Positions 32,335 through 44,400 of a stretch of 60,896 bases of DNA are shown here, piece by piece. The stretch comes from JADJVL01 sp039812765 (GTDB lineage Bacteria; Acidobacteriota; Holophagae; Holophagales; Holophagaceae), in NCBI GenBank assembly GCA_039812765.1, contig JBDIBF010000011.1:1-60896 (forward strand), given 5' to 3'. The translations under genes and the position numbers were made by a program. The notes under the pieces are model-generated. The model was given only the letters and a program-made list of their open reading frames with translations, did no database searches and was not told where the DNA came from. The first letter of the stretch is position 1, and every line of letters begins with the position of its first letter.

Positions 32335-34288
32335 AGCCTCCCTGCTCATCGGGATGCCGGGGAACCTCGCCCTCTGGCGGCTGCTGGGGCTGCGGGGCGT
32401 CAGCCTGCCCCTCCAGTCCCTCGAGGAGACTCTGCTCTGGGACTTCAGCCTGGACGGCATGGTACAGGAGCTCCGCGGCCGAGGATTCCAGGCCCGCGCG
32501 GTGCAGGTCTCGGCCCAGGAGCTGGACCACCTGGAGCTGCCAACCCTGGCGCAGGCCCAGACCGGCGACTGGGTGGTGCTGCGGAAGCGCGCCCCGGGCG
32601 GCTTCCTGGTGGAGCAGGGCGTCGCCGGGCTGGAGTTCGCCAGCCTCGAACTGCTGGACACGGCCCTCGCGGGCCCGGCCCTGGACCTCAGCGAGCCGCT
32701 TCCGGACCGCGGCGGGCTCTGGAAGCGCATGGCCCAGCTCCTGCCCCGGCACAAGGCGGAACTGGCCCAGGCCGCGGCCGCGGCCCTCGTGCTCCAGGGC
32801 CTGGCCCTGGTCTCCCCCTGGCTCACCGCCCGCGCGGTGGACCACGCGCTGCCGCAGGGGGCGGCCAGCCTGCTGGCCATCCTTAGCCTGGGCCTCGTGC
32901 TGGCGGCCTTCTTCCGGGCCTGGGTGGGCTGGATCCGCGAGGCCACGCTCCTCGCCTTCGCGGCCAAGTTCGAGGCGGCCCTGGAGAAGGGCCTCCTGGA
33001 GCAGCTCCTCTGGCTGCCCTTCAAGGACCTCCAACGCAAGACCCTGGGCGAGCACCTCCAGGCCTTCACCGGCCTCGGCCTCGCCCGCAGCCAGCTCCTG
33101 AATCGGGGGGTTGGCGTCCTCCTCGCCGCCGTGACGGGCCTCGCCTACCTCGCCTGGATGCTCGCGGTGAATCCGGGCCTGGCCGCCCTGGTGGCCGGGG
33201 TGGCCCTGGCCATGGGCCTCGCCTCCTTCCTCTCTGGGCGCCTGCAGGCCCGCGTCCAGGCGCGTGAGGTGGAAGCCGCCCAGGAGCAGCGCAGCGCCCT
33301 GGCGGAAATGCTGCGGGGCATCCCGACCCTCAAGGCCACCGGCAACCACGGCTGGGCCTTTGCGCGCTGGATGCGACGCCTCGACGCCGGCCTGGACAGG
33401 AGCCTGCAGCGGGAGCGCCTGGACCTGTGGAACGAGGCCACGCAGGGCCTGCTCGGACAGGGGCTCAGCGCGGCGATCCTCGTGCTCGGCGGGCGCGACG
33501 TGCTCGCGGGCCAGCTCAGCCTCGGCAACCTCATGGCCTTCCTCCAGCTCGCCAGCGGCTTCCAGGGGGCCGTCTCGAGCCTGGCCTCGGCGGGCGTGGC
33601 CTTCCTCGCCATGAAGCCCCAGCTCCGGGAGGTGGAGGCGGTGCTGGCCGCGGAGCCCGAGGCGCGCCCGCCCCGGAAGGGTCCCGTGGACCTCCCCGGC
33701 CCCCTGGCCCTGGAGGACGTGTGGTTCCGCTACGGCGATGACACGCCCTGGGTCCTCCAGGGGGTCAGCCTGCAGGTCCGTCCCGGCGCCTTCCATCACC
33801 TCCCGGGCCCGTCGGGCTCGGGGAAGAGCACCCTGCTCAAGATCATCGCCGGGCTCTACGCGCCGGACCGCGGCAGCGTGAGCCTCGGAGGCCTGGATCC
33901 GCGCGCCGCGGCCCGCTTCATGATCTACCTCCCCCAGTTCCCCCAGCTGCTGAGCGGCAGCATCCTGGACAACCTCAAGCTCTTCTCCGGGGGAGCGACC
34001 CAGCGGCGCTGCCTCGAGGTGGCCGCGGAGACGGGCCTCGCCGAGTGGGTGGACACCCTGCCCATGGGCTACCAGACGGTGGTGGCCAGCGGCGGCGCCA
34101 ATCTCTCCGGCGGCCAGCGCCAGCTCATCGCCATCACGGCGATCCTCGCCTCGGGCAAGAAGCTGCTGCTGCTGGACGAGGCGCTCTCCAACCTCGACTG
34201 GGTGAGCCGCTCCCGCATCACCCGCAGCCCCCGCTTCGAGGGGCGCACGGTGGTCTACGCCAGCCACGAGGAAGTGCTGGTCCGCTGA
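32327..34288 (+). CDS. Second bacteriocin ABC exporter with degenerate C39-like domain
   Basis: 653 residues from GTG 32327, overlapping the upstream stop by eight bases. Residues about 5-120 follow the C39 fold of the neighbour (GNLALWRLLGLRGVSLPLQSL, FSLDGMVQELRGRGFQARAVQV) but the catalytic Cys and His are gone, like the C39-like domain of HlyB. The six-helix domain is followed by an ATPase with GPSGSGKST, LSGGQRQ, LLLLDEALS and the switch His in YASHEE, then an unusually short end. It probably pairs with the peptidase-bearing ABC protein as a heterodimer. Its stop is three bases from that of uvrA on the other strand. Confidence 0.87.
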   Translation: MAEASLLIGMPGNLALWRLLGLRGVSLPLQSLEETLLWDFSLDGMVQELRGRGFQARAVQVSAQELDHLELPTLAQAQTGDWVVLRKRAPGGFLVEQGVAGLEFASLELLDTALAGPALDLSEPLPDRGGLWKRMAQLLPRHKAELAQAAAAALVLQGLALVSPWLTARAVDHALPQGAASLLAILSLGLVLAAFFRAWVGWIREATLLAFAAKFEAALEKGLLEQLLWLPFKDLQRKTLGEHLQAFTGLGLARSQLLNRGVGVLLAAVTGLAYLAWMLAVNPGLAALVAGVALAMGLASFLSGRLQARVQAREVEAAQEQRSALAEMLRGIPTLKATGNHGWAFARWMRRLDAGLDRSLQRERLDLWNEATQGLLGQGLSAAILVLGGRDVLAGQLSLGNLMAFLQLASGFQGAVSSLASAGVAFLAMKPQLREVEAVLAAEPEARPPRKGPVDLPGPLALEDVWFRYGDDTPWVLQGVSLQVRPGAFHHLPGPSGSGKSTLLKIIAGLYAPDRGSVSLGGLDPRAAARFMIYLPQFPQLLSGSILDNLKLFSGGATQRRCLEVAAETGLAEWVDTLPMGYQTVVASGGANLSGGQRQLIAITAILASGKKLLLLDEALSNLDWVSRSRITRSPRFEGRTVVYASHEEVLVR

Positions 34289-34291
34289 GGT

Positions 34292-37126
<2,835 letters not shown>

Positions 37127-37191
37127 CCCGCCATCATCGCCCGGGCGGGGCCGGCCATGTTCGCCTTTTTTCCGTACCTTGAGAACGGGCC

Positions 37192-37197
37192 TAAGAT
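37192..37197 (+). promoter_or_regulatory. -10-like hexamer, possible leaderless start of the CHAD gene
   Basis: TAAGAT ends six bases before the ATG at 37204. No Shine-Dalgarno is present between it and the start. Confidence 0.35.
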
Positions 37198-37203
37198 GAT
37201 TCC

Positions 37204-38100
37204 ATGCAACCCCTGGAACTCTCCCTCGCGCTGCACCGGGCCCTCGAGGCCCGCGCCGCGCGCCTGGAGGAGCTCACCGGCAGGCCGGAGTGGTGGCTGG
37301 AGACGGAAGGGCTGCACGATGTGCGGGTCGCGATCCGGCGCCTGCGCGCGGTGCTGGAGTTGCTGGACGGCGAGGTCTACCCGCGCCTCAAGGCCGCGGG
37401 ACGGGCCCTGAAGGCCTTCACGGTCCTGCTGGGCCCCCGCCGTGAGTTGGATGTGTTCCGGGAGCTGCTGGAGGACCTGCGGGGGCAGGCGGCCTTCGAC
37501 CTCCAGCGGGCGACCTCGGAGCATCTGATGGCAGGCCTGGATCGCCAGCGCGAGAAGGCGGCCCGGCGGCTCGCCGAGGGCCTTGGCGAGGTGGAGCCCT
37601 CCGCCTGGAAGCGCCTGCTGACCGTGGACAGCCTGCCGAGCCCCTTCCATGCTCCGCCCGCGCCCGAGGCCGCCTGGGATCGTCTCTGCGCCTGCCTCGA
37701 GCCCGCCCTCGAGGCCCTCCGGGACCTGGACCGGGGCGAGGACGTGGAGGCCCTCCACGCCGCCCGCGTGAAGCTCAAGCGGGCCCGCTACCGCGCCGAG
37801 ATCCTCGCGGGCCTCTTCCCCTCCCCGGTCCCGGCCTTCCTCGGGCGCCTGAAGGCGCTCCAGGACGCGCTGGGCCACCACCACGACATGGCTCTGCTCG
37901 AAAGCTTCCTCTGGGAACGGCAGTCGGAGCTGGCCGCCCGGGGCCACCGCACCCTCGCCTCCTCCATCCTCGAACTCGTGGGCATGGCCGCCGAGGGCCG
38001 GCACCGCGCCTTCGGCGTCCTCCAGGAGGCCCTCCGGGGCGTGGACCCGGCCGCGTGGATGAAGGATCTACGCCGGGAGCTGGCCGGGAGCCCCGCGTGA
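37204..38100 (+). CDS. CHAD domain protein
   Basis: 298-residue all-helical protein with the conserved-histidine pattern of CHAD domains: LHDVRVAIRRLRAVLELL at the N-terminus and its repeat ALHAARVKLKRARYRAEIL in the second half, then LQDALGHHHDMALLESFL. CHAD domains bind inorganic polyphosphate through these His/Arg/Lys faces. No CYTH triphosphatase domain is attached or adjacent. Its stop overlaps the sensor kinase GTG. Confidence 0.85.
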   Translation: MQPLELSLALHRALEARAARLEELTGRPEWWLETEGLHDVRVAIRRLRAVLELLDGEVYPRLKAAGRALKAFTVLLGPRRELDVFRELLEDLRGQAAFDLQRATSEHLMAGLDRQREKAARRLAEGLGEVEPSAWKRLLTVDSLPSPFHAPPAPEAAWDRLCACLEPALEALRDLDRGEDVEALHAARVKLKRARYRAEILAGLFPSPVPAFLGRLKALQDALGHHHDMALLESFLWERQSELAARGHRTLASSILELVGMAAEGRHRAFGVLQEALRGVDPAAWMKDLRRELAGSPA

Positions 38101-39692
38101 GGCTGCGCCCCTACGTCTGGCTGCGGAGCCTCCATGCCAAGCTCTTCCTCGTCACCGCCCTGGTGACCAGCGTGCTCACCATCGCGGTGGCCTACTCCAT
38201 CACGAAGAACTCGCGGGTCGAGATCGAGGGGTATTCCCGCAGCCTCGCCCTTCAGGCGGCGCAGGCGGTGGAGACCGAGATCAACGAACGGGACCCCCAG
38301 TTCCAGAACCCCCGCGCCATCGAAGAGATCCTTGAGAGCATGGCCGGCCAGGACCGGAGCATCTTCCAGATCGACGTCTTCCGCCGCTCACGGGAGGACG
38401 CCGCGCGCATCGAGCTGGTCACGAGCTCCGGGGACGACTCGGCGGTGGACTGGAGCCAGGATCTCGCCCCCCAGCTCGACCTCCGGGAGCCGCGGGCGAT
38501 CCTCGTGGACCTGACCACGGGCAACAAGGCCTGGAAAGTCTTCCAGCCCATCCGGAACAAGGCCTACGGCCGCCCCAACAGCGGGCTGATCCGCGTCTAC
38601 TGCGACCTGGAGCGCTGGGAGGACGTCTGGAAGGCCAACCTACGCCGCACCTACAACACCCTTCCCCTTGTGCTCCTCGGCGAGTTCATCCTCCTCTACG
38701 TGCTCCTCGGGATCTTCGTCCACGACCCCCTGAAGGCCGTCACCGAGGCCATGGCACGCATGGAGCGCGGAGAGGCCGGCGCCCGGGCGGAGGTCCACCG
38801 GAAGGACGAGCTCGGCCTCATCGCCGACCAGTTCAACCTGATGGCCGCCCGGCTGGAAGAGGCCACCCGCGACCGCGAGCGGCTCATCGAGGAAATCCAG
38901 GGCTTCAACCAGAACCTTCAGACCCGCATCGACGAGGCCCTCCTCGAGCTGCAGGAGCGCAACCGGGAGCTGCAGGAGGCCCTGGCGGGCAACTCGATCC
39001 TCCGCGAAGAGCTGAGCCAGCAGGAGCGCTTGGCGGTGGCGGGGCAGCTCACGGCCGCCTTCGCCCACGAGGTGGGGACGCCGCTCAACCTCGTGCACGG
39101 GCACCTGCAGATGCTCCGGAGCCAGCCGGACCTGCCGGAAAAGGCCCAGGAACGCCTGAACACCATCCATGCCCAGATCCAGCGGGTGGGCGACATCGTG
39201 CGCAAGCTGCTGGACGTCACCCGCCGGCCCCAGCTCCACCGGGAGCCGATCCACCTCGGCGGCCTGCTGGAAGAGCTGCAGCGGCTCTGGTCCCCGACCC
39301 TGCTGGCCCACCGCGTCGCCGTGAGCGTGGACGTGCCGCCCGACTGCGTCCTGGACGCCGACCGCAAGCAGATGGAACAGCTCTTCATCAACCTCGTGAA
39401 CAACGCCATGGACGCCATGCCCGGCGGCGGCCTCATCACCGTCGCCGCGGCCCGCGAGGGCGCCAACGGGGACTGGCGCGTCGAGGTCTCCGACACCGGC
39501 AGCGGCATCCCCGCCGCCGTGCTTCCCCAGGTCTTCAAGCCCATGTTCACCACCAAGCCCGAGGGCAAGGGCACGGGCCTGGGCCTGCCCATCTGCCGCG
39601 AGATCGTCCGCGGCCACGGCGGGGAGATCGCCCTCCGCAGTGAGGAGGGGCGCGGCACCACCGTCAGCTTCACGCTCCCCAAACCGGCCTGA
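38097..39692 (+). CDS. Membrane sensor histidine kinase (HAMP - HisKA - HATPase)
   Basis: 531 residues from GTG 38097, which overlaps the CHAD stop (GTGA) and has GGGAG seven bases upstream; an in-frame ATG at 38055 lies inside the CHAD gene and is less likely. Two membrane helices (about 15-33 and 188-210) flank a periplasmic sensor domain. HAMP and a coiled coil follow, then the H-box AAFAHEVGTPLNLVHGHLQ (His324), NLVNNAMDAMPGGG, DTGSGIP and GKGTGLGLPICREI. The GTPLN form of the H-box is typical of NtrB/AtoS-like kinases that pair with sigma-54 activators; one activator is encoded about 5 kb away, but pairing is speculative. Confidence 0.88.
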   Translation: MRLRPYVWLRSLHAKLFLVTALVTSVLTIAVAYSITKNSRVEIEGYSRSLALQAAQAVETEINERDPQFQNPRAIEEILESMAGQDRSIFQIDVFRRSREDAARIELVTSSGDDSAVDWSQDLAPQLDLREPRAILVDLTTGNKAWKVFQPIRNKAYGRPNSGLIRVYCDLERWEDVWKANLRRTYNTLPLVLLGEFILLYVLLGIFVHDPLKAVTEAMARMERGEAGARAEVHRKDELGLIADQFNLMAARLEEATRDRERLIEEIQGFNQNLQTRIDEALLELQERNRELQEALAGNSILREELSQQERLAVAGQLTAAFAHEVGTPLNLVHGHLQMLRSQPDLPEKAQERLNTIHAQIQRVGDIVRKLLDVTRRPQLHREPIHLGGLLEELQRLWSPTLLAHRVAVSVDVPPDCVLDADRKQMEQLFINLVNNAMDAMPGGGLITVAAAREGANGDWRVEVSDTGSGIPAAVLPQVFKPMFTTKPEGKGTGLGLPICREIVRGHGGEIALRSEEGRGTTVSFTLPKPA

Positions 39693-39704
39693 GGGCCGCC
39701 TCAG
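39689..39704. terminator. Hairpin spanning the stops of convergent kinase and murI genes
   Basis: CTGAGG-GCCG-CCTCAG carries one stop codon in each arm. Six-base stem with a tetraloop; no T-run. Confidence 0.3.
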
Positions 39705-40498
39705 AGGTCCACGACCTCCACCGGCCCGAGGGGCTCCTCCAGGAAGCGGCCGCCCACCTCCTGCAGCCGGCTCCCGGCGTCCGTGAGCAGGACGCGCAGG
39801 TCGCCCTTCGGCGCGTCGTCGTGGAAGCCCAGGCCCCGCCCCAGGCGCTCCGCCACCGCCCTCGCCGTGACCTCGCCGCTGTCGATCCAGGCCGTGCCGG
39901 GGCGCGCGCGCTCGAAGGCGGCCTTCAGCACCGGGTAGTGGGTGCAGCCCAGCACCACCGTCCGCACCTCCGCGGGCAGGGCGGCGAGGTAGCGGCGGCA
40001 GACCTCCACGGTGACGGGGTCGTCCAGCCAGCCCTCCTCCGCGAGGCCCACCAGCAGCGGGCAGGCCACGCTGTGGACCGGCCTCCCGGGGGCGCGGCGC
40101 CGGATGGCCGCCTCGTAGGCGCCGCTCTGCACCGTGGCCAGGGTCCCCACCACGCCCACCGGGCCGTCCGCGGCCGCCGCGGCCTCGGCGCCCGGCTCGA
40201 TCACCCCCACCACGGGCACGGGGCTGGCGGCCTCCAGGGCGGGCAGGCCGTGGGCCGAGGCGGTGTTGCAGGCGATGACCAGGAGCTTGGGGTCGAAGCG
40301 CCGGAGGGCCGCGCCCGCCTGGAGGGTGTAGCGCTCGATGGTCCCGTGGCTCTTGGTGCCGTAGGGCACCCGGGCCGTGTCCCCCAGGTACACGATGTGC
40401 TCGTGGGGAAGCAGCCGGCGCAGGGCGTGCACGACGGTGAGCCCGCCGATGCCGCTGTCGAAGACGCCGATGGGACGGTTGTCGACGGCGGGGCTCAT
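39701..40498 (-). CDS. murI: Glutamate racemase
   Basis: 265 residues. IGVFDSGIGGLTVVHAL, YLGDTARVPYGTKS, the first catalytic cysteine in VIACNTASA and the second in VVLGCTHYPVLK are all present. It supplies D-glutamate for peptidoglycan. Its ATG overlaps the prmA stop (ATGA), so the two form an operon. Confidence 0.95.
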   Translation of the reverse strand: MSPAVDNRPIGVFDSGIGGLTVVHALRRLLPHEHIVYLGDTARVPYGTKSHGTIERYTLQAGAALRRFDPKLLVIACNTASAHGLPALEAASPVPVVGVIEPGAEAAAAADGPVGVVGTLATVQSGAYEAAIRRRAPGRPVHSVACPLLVGLAEEGWLDDPVTVEVCRRYLAALPAEVRTVVLGCTHYPVLKAAFERARPGTAWIDSGEVTARAVAERLGRGLGFHDDAPKGDLRVLLTDAGSRLQEVGGRFLEEPLGPVEVVDL

Positions 40499-41367
40499 GC
40501 GGACGGCCCCCCGGCCGCGCGCTGGGCCAGGATGGCGATCCACGCGCCCTCCCGGGCCACCTCGAGGGGCCGGAAGCCCGCGGCCGCCAGGCTCACCAGG
40601 GCTTCGTCTTCCCGCTCGCCCAGGATGCCGCTGGCGATGAGGCGGTGTCCCGGCTCCGTCAGCGCGGCCATGGCGGGCAGCAGCTCCTGGATCGTCTCCA
40701 GGAGGATGTTGGCCAGGAGCAGGGCGTAGGGGCCCTTCACCTCCGGATGGTCCAGGAGGCCCACGAAGGACGCGAAGGGCGTCGCACCCCTCAACACCCC
40801 GGCGTTGATCTCGATGAACTCCGCCATGGCCGGGCCGCAGTCCGGGTCGTTGTCGAAGGCCGTGATATCCCGGGCACCCAGCAGGAAGGCCGTGAGCGCC
40901 AGGATCCCGGTGCCCGCGCCGATGTCCAGGACGGGTCCCCGGAGTTCTCCCCGGGCGGCGAGGCCTTCCAGCAGTCCCATGCAGAGGCGGGTGGTCTCAT
41001 GCCCGCCGGTGCCGAAGGCGAGGCCGGGGTTCACCACGATCGCCGTCCGCCCCTCGGGCACCGGCCCGTCGTCCCAGAGAGGCTTGATGTAGAAGCCGCG
41101 GCCCACCTCGATCGGGCCGAAGCCCTCGCGGCTCTTGGCCAGCCAGTCCTCGTCGTCGAAGGCCTCCTGGGCCTGCAGGACCACGCCGGGGAAGGTCGTG
41201 AGGCCCTGGGCGTCCGGCGTGCCGAGGTCCGGCGGGAAGTAGGCGTAGAAGGCGTGGGGGGGATCGGCCTCGCGGTAGGTGGCCGAAGCCCCGGCCCCCT
41301 GGAGCCAGGCCTCCAGGGCCTCCTCCTGGTCCACGGGAACGCTGAGCCGCCATCGGTGGTGCTGCAT
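40495..41367 (-). CDS. prmA: Ribosomal protein L11 methyltransferase
   Basis: 290 residues, close to the E. coli length, from ATG 41367 with GAGG upstream. A TTG at 41394 would add nine residues but sits against a terminator hairpin without a ribosome site. Motifs are the PrmA hinge NPGLAFGTGGHETTRLCM, SAM-binding VLDIGAGTGILALTAF, AFDNDPDC and LLANILLETI. It trimethylates ribosomal protein L11. Confidence 0.92.
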   Translation of the reverse strand: MQHHRWRLSVPVDQEEALEAWLQGAGASATYREADPPHAFYAYFPPDLGTPDAQGLTTFPGVVLQAQEAFDDEDWLAKSREGFGPIEVGRGFYIKPLWDDGPVPEGRTAIVVNPGLAFGTGGHETTRLCMGLLEGLAARGELRGPVLDIGAGTGILALTAFLLGARDITAFDNDPDCGPAMAEFIEINAGVLRGATPFASFVGLLDHPEVKGPYALLLANILLETIQELLPAMAALTEPGHRLIASGILGEREDEALVSLAAAGFRPLEVAREGAWIAILAQRAAGGPSA

Positions 41368-41399
41368 CTCGACCTCGACCGTCCAGGCTACCAAGAGAA

Positions 41400-41419
41400 G
41401 GGGCCGCGTCCGCGGCCCC
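41400..41419 (-). terminator. Rho-independent-like terminator after the PHP metallohydrolase gene
   Basis: GGGGCCGC-loop-GCGGCCCC, eight G:C pairs with a four-base loop, followed on the minus strand by TTCTCTT. It lies 23 bases past the stop of the large exported protein and just before prmA. Confidence 0.55.
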
Positions 41420-41442
41420 TTTCCCGGTGATCCCGCCGACGG

Positions 41443-44400
41443 CTACTGGACCTTCAGGCTCGCGTCGTCGAGGACGAAGCTGGTCTGCAGGGTTCCGCCT
41501 TCCACGCCCTCGAAGTAGATCTGCACCGCCTGGCCCTTGTAGGCGCTGAGGTCGAAGGTCTTCTGGGCATAGCCCGTGTTCTTGTTGAGGTTGCTGTAGG
41601 TGGCGAGGGTGGCCAGCACCGCGCCGCTGCTGTTGCGGACCTGGACCTTCAGGGTGTCGTAGGCCGTGGTGGTGGTGGTCTCCGCCGTGTCGATGTGGAG
41701 CCAGAAGGTCAGGGTGGCCGACGTCGCGGTGGAGGGGATGCTCACCTGCTGGAACAGCGAGTCCGTGTGGGCGCTGCCGTAGCCGTTGAGCCAGGCCATC
41801 CAGGTGCCGCCGTGGGGCGTCTCGCCCGTGCCGTTGGTGATGACGCCGCTGGTGGCGGTCCAGTTCACGGCCCCGGATTCGAAGCCGGGATTGGCCAGGA
41901 GCTCCGTCGCGGTCGGCGTGCCCGCCGTGTAGGCCACGGTCACGTTGTAGGGCACCGTGGTGCTGGAGCCGCTGTAGCTGATCACCTGGGCGTAGACCGT
42001 CTTGGCGGTCGCGCCGTTGGTGTAGGTCAGGGACTCCGTGCTCGTGCCGCCGGTGGAGGACGCGAGCGTGGCGCCGGAGGCGTCCAGCAGGTACAGGTCG
42101 TAGTCCGTGGTGGAGGGGCCCGTCATGCCGAGGGTGAGCTTCTCGTTGGCGTTGAGGCTCAGCGCGAAGTGGTCCTTGTCGGTGGTGTTGCCCATGGTGC
42201 CGGTGATCTTGGTGTAGGTCCGGCCCACCACATTGGCCGTTCCGAGGGTTCCGTTGGACTCCACCTCGCTGAAGGTGGTCCCGGAGGCGTTCACCGTCAG
42301 GGTCGCGTTGGCCGACGTGGCGCTGCCCGCGCTGTTGCCCACCACCACGCTGAAGGTGCTGCCGCTGTCGGCGGTGGTGGTGGCCGGCGTGGTGTAGCTG
42401 GCCGCGGTCGCGCCGGGGATGGCGGTGCCGTTCTTGCGCCACTGGTAGGTGAAGGGCGAAGTGCCCGAGGCCGCCACGTTGAAGGTGGCGGTGGCGCCTG
42501 CGGTGACGGTCTGGCTGGCGGGCTGGGTGGTGATGGTGGGCGCGGTAGCGGCGGCATTCACCGTGAGCGTCGCGCTGCTCGAGGTGGCGCTGCCCGCGCT
42601 GTTGGTCACCACGCAGCGGAAGGTGGCGCCGCTGTCGGCGGTGGTGGTGGCCGGCGTGGTGTAGGTGGCCGAGGTGGCGCCGGAGATGGCGGCGCCGTTC
42701 TTCTGCCATTGGTAGGTCATCGGCGCGGTGCCAGAGGCGGCCACGGTGAACGTGGCGGTGGCGCCGGCGGTGACCGTGACGCTGGCGGGCTGGGTGGTGA
42801 TGGTCGGGGCCGTGGCCGCGGCGTTCACCGTGAGCGTCGCGTTGTTCGATGTCGCGCTTCCGGCGCTGTTGGTGACCACGACGCTGAAGGTCGAACCGGA
42901 GTCGGCTGTGGCGGTGGCGGGGGTCGTGTAGCTGGCCGTCGTCGCGCCGGAGATGGCCGTGCCGTTCTTGCGCCACTGGTAGCTCAGCGGGGCGGTCCCC
43001 GCGGCCGCGACCGTGAAGGTGGCGGTGGCCGGGGCGGTGACCGTGACGGAGGCCGGCTGCGTGGTAATGGACGGGGCCGTCGCGCCGCCGCTGCCCTGGC
43101 TCACCCATACCGGCGCGGAGAAGAGGCGGTCGCCGTTGGCCTGGGTGACGAGGGCGTAGTAGAAGTGCTCGCCGGCGGCGGGGGTGAAGGCGTAGGTGCC
43201 GCTGCCCTCCGTGAGCTGGGTGACGGTGCCGTTGCGGCCCGGGACGCCCTCGAAGAACTGGATGCGGCTGGCGGTCTGGCCGGAGGTGCTGGCGTAGTTC
43301 GCGACGAGGGTGAGCGTCCCGGAATTCGAGAAGGACTCGCCCATGACATGGTCGTTGGCGGTGAGGACGAGCTGGCCCGCCTTGTCCTCGGTGGCGAAGA
43401 CCCGGCGCGCCTTCACCGCGTCGAGGAAGCTCTGCATCGTCAAGGGCGTGCCCGTGGGGAGGAGGACGCCGGTGCGGTTGCGGTAGCTCAGGCCCCAGTT
43501 GGCGCAGTGGTTGTCCTGGTCCGTGCTGGGGGCCACGTGGTAGCCGCGCTCCAGGAGGATGTTCCAGGCGCCGGTGTAGCTGCTGTGGCCGGTCTCCGTC
43601 TCCGAGGTGTTGGTGGAGAAGGCGGAGGTGTTCATCACCTCGCACAGGGCCATGACGTCCGCGCCGTTCGCGTCATAGGCCAGGTTCGTGCTGTTGATGA
43701 TGAACTGGCCGCTGGTCTTGGGATGGTTGAACTGGCCCACCCAGCCCCGCTGCTTCATGAGCGCGTACATGGCGGCGTAGTCGCTCTTGGGGACGTAGTA
43801 GTCGCCCGTGAGCAGGCCGCCCGCCCCGTGCTCCCAGGTGGCGAGGCCATCGGGGTTCAGCAGGTTCATGTGCCCGCCGTTGGTGATCACGCCCCACTCG
43901 TTGCCGTAGAGGGCCATGAAGTCCGGGTGGGCGGCGCGGTAGTTGGCGGCCAGCGTCTGGCCGCTCTGCCAGAGGGCGCGGGCGGCGACCGTGTCCGCCG
44001 AGGTGTTCTCGCTGGTGGAGCCGTCGTACATGTGGTTGTGCTCGGAGGCCAGCAGGAAGTCTCCGCCCGCCTGAACGCGCATCATTTCGAAAGCCTCCGT
44101 CGGACCCTGGGTGCCCGCCTGGGGCGTCTCGGCGCCGGAGCAGCTGCCCACCGGCGTGCCGCCGTCGGAATGGTTGGTCTGGCTGTGCATGTTGCCGAAG
44201 TAGATGGTGTACGGCAGCGAGGCGGTGGCCGGGCGGGCGGTCTGGCCGACGTCGCTGGCGCGGGCCATCCCGCGGGCTTCCTCCTGCCGGGCCCCCACGG
44301 GCAAGGGCTCCATGGGCCGCAGGTCCGGGACGGCCACGCGTCCGACCTCGATCGTCGCTTCCTGCATGTCCAGGTCCCCGCCCGCCCGCGCCAGCCGCGG

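Noticed and set aside
38055..38096. ATG 38055 as start of the sensor kinase
   Set aside because: It lies inside the CHAD gene. GTG 38097 overlaps the CHAD stop and has a Shine-Dalgarno at the right distance.
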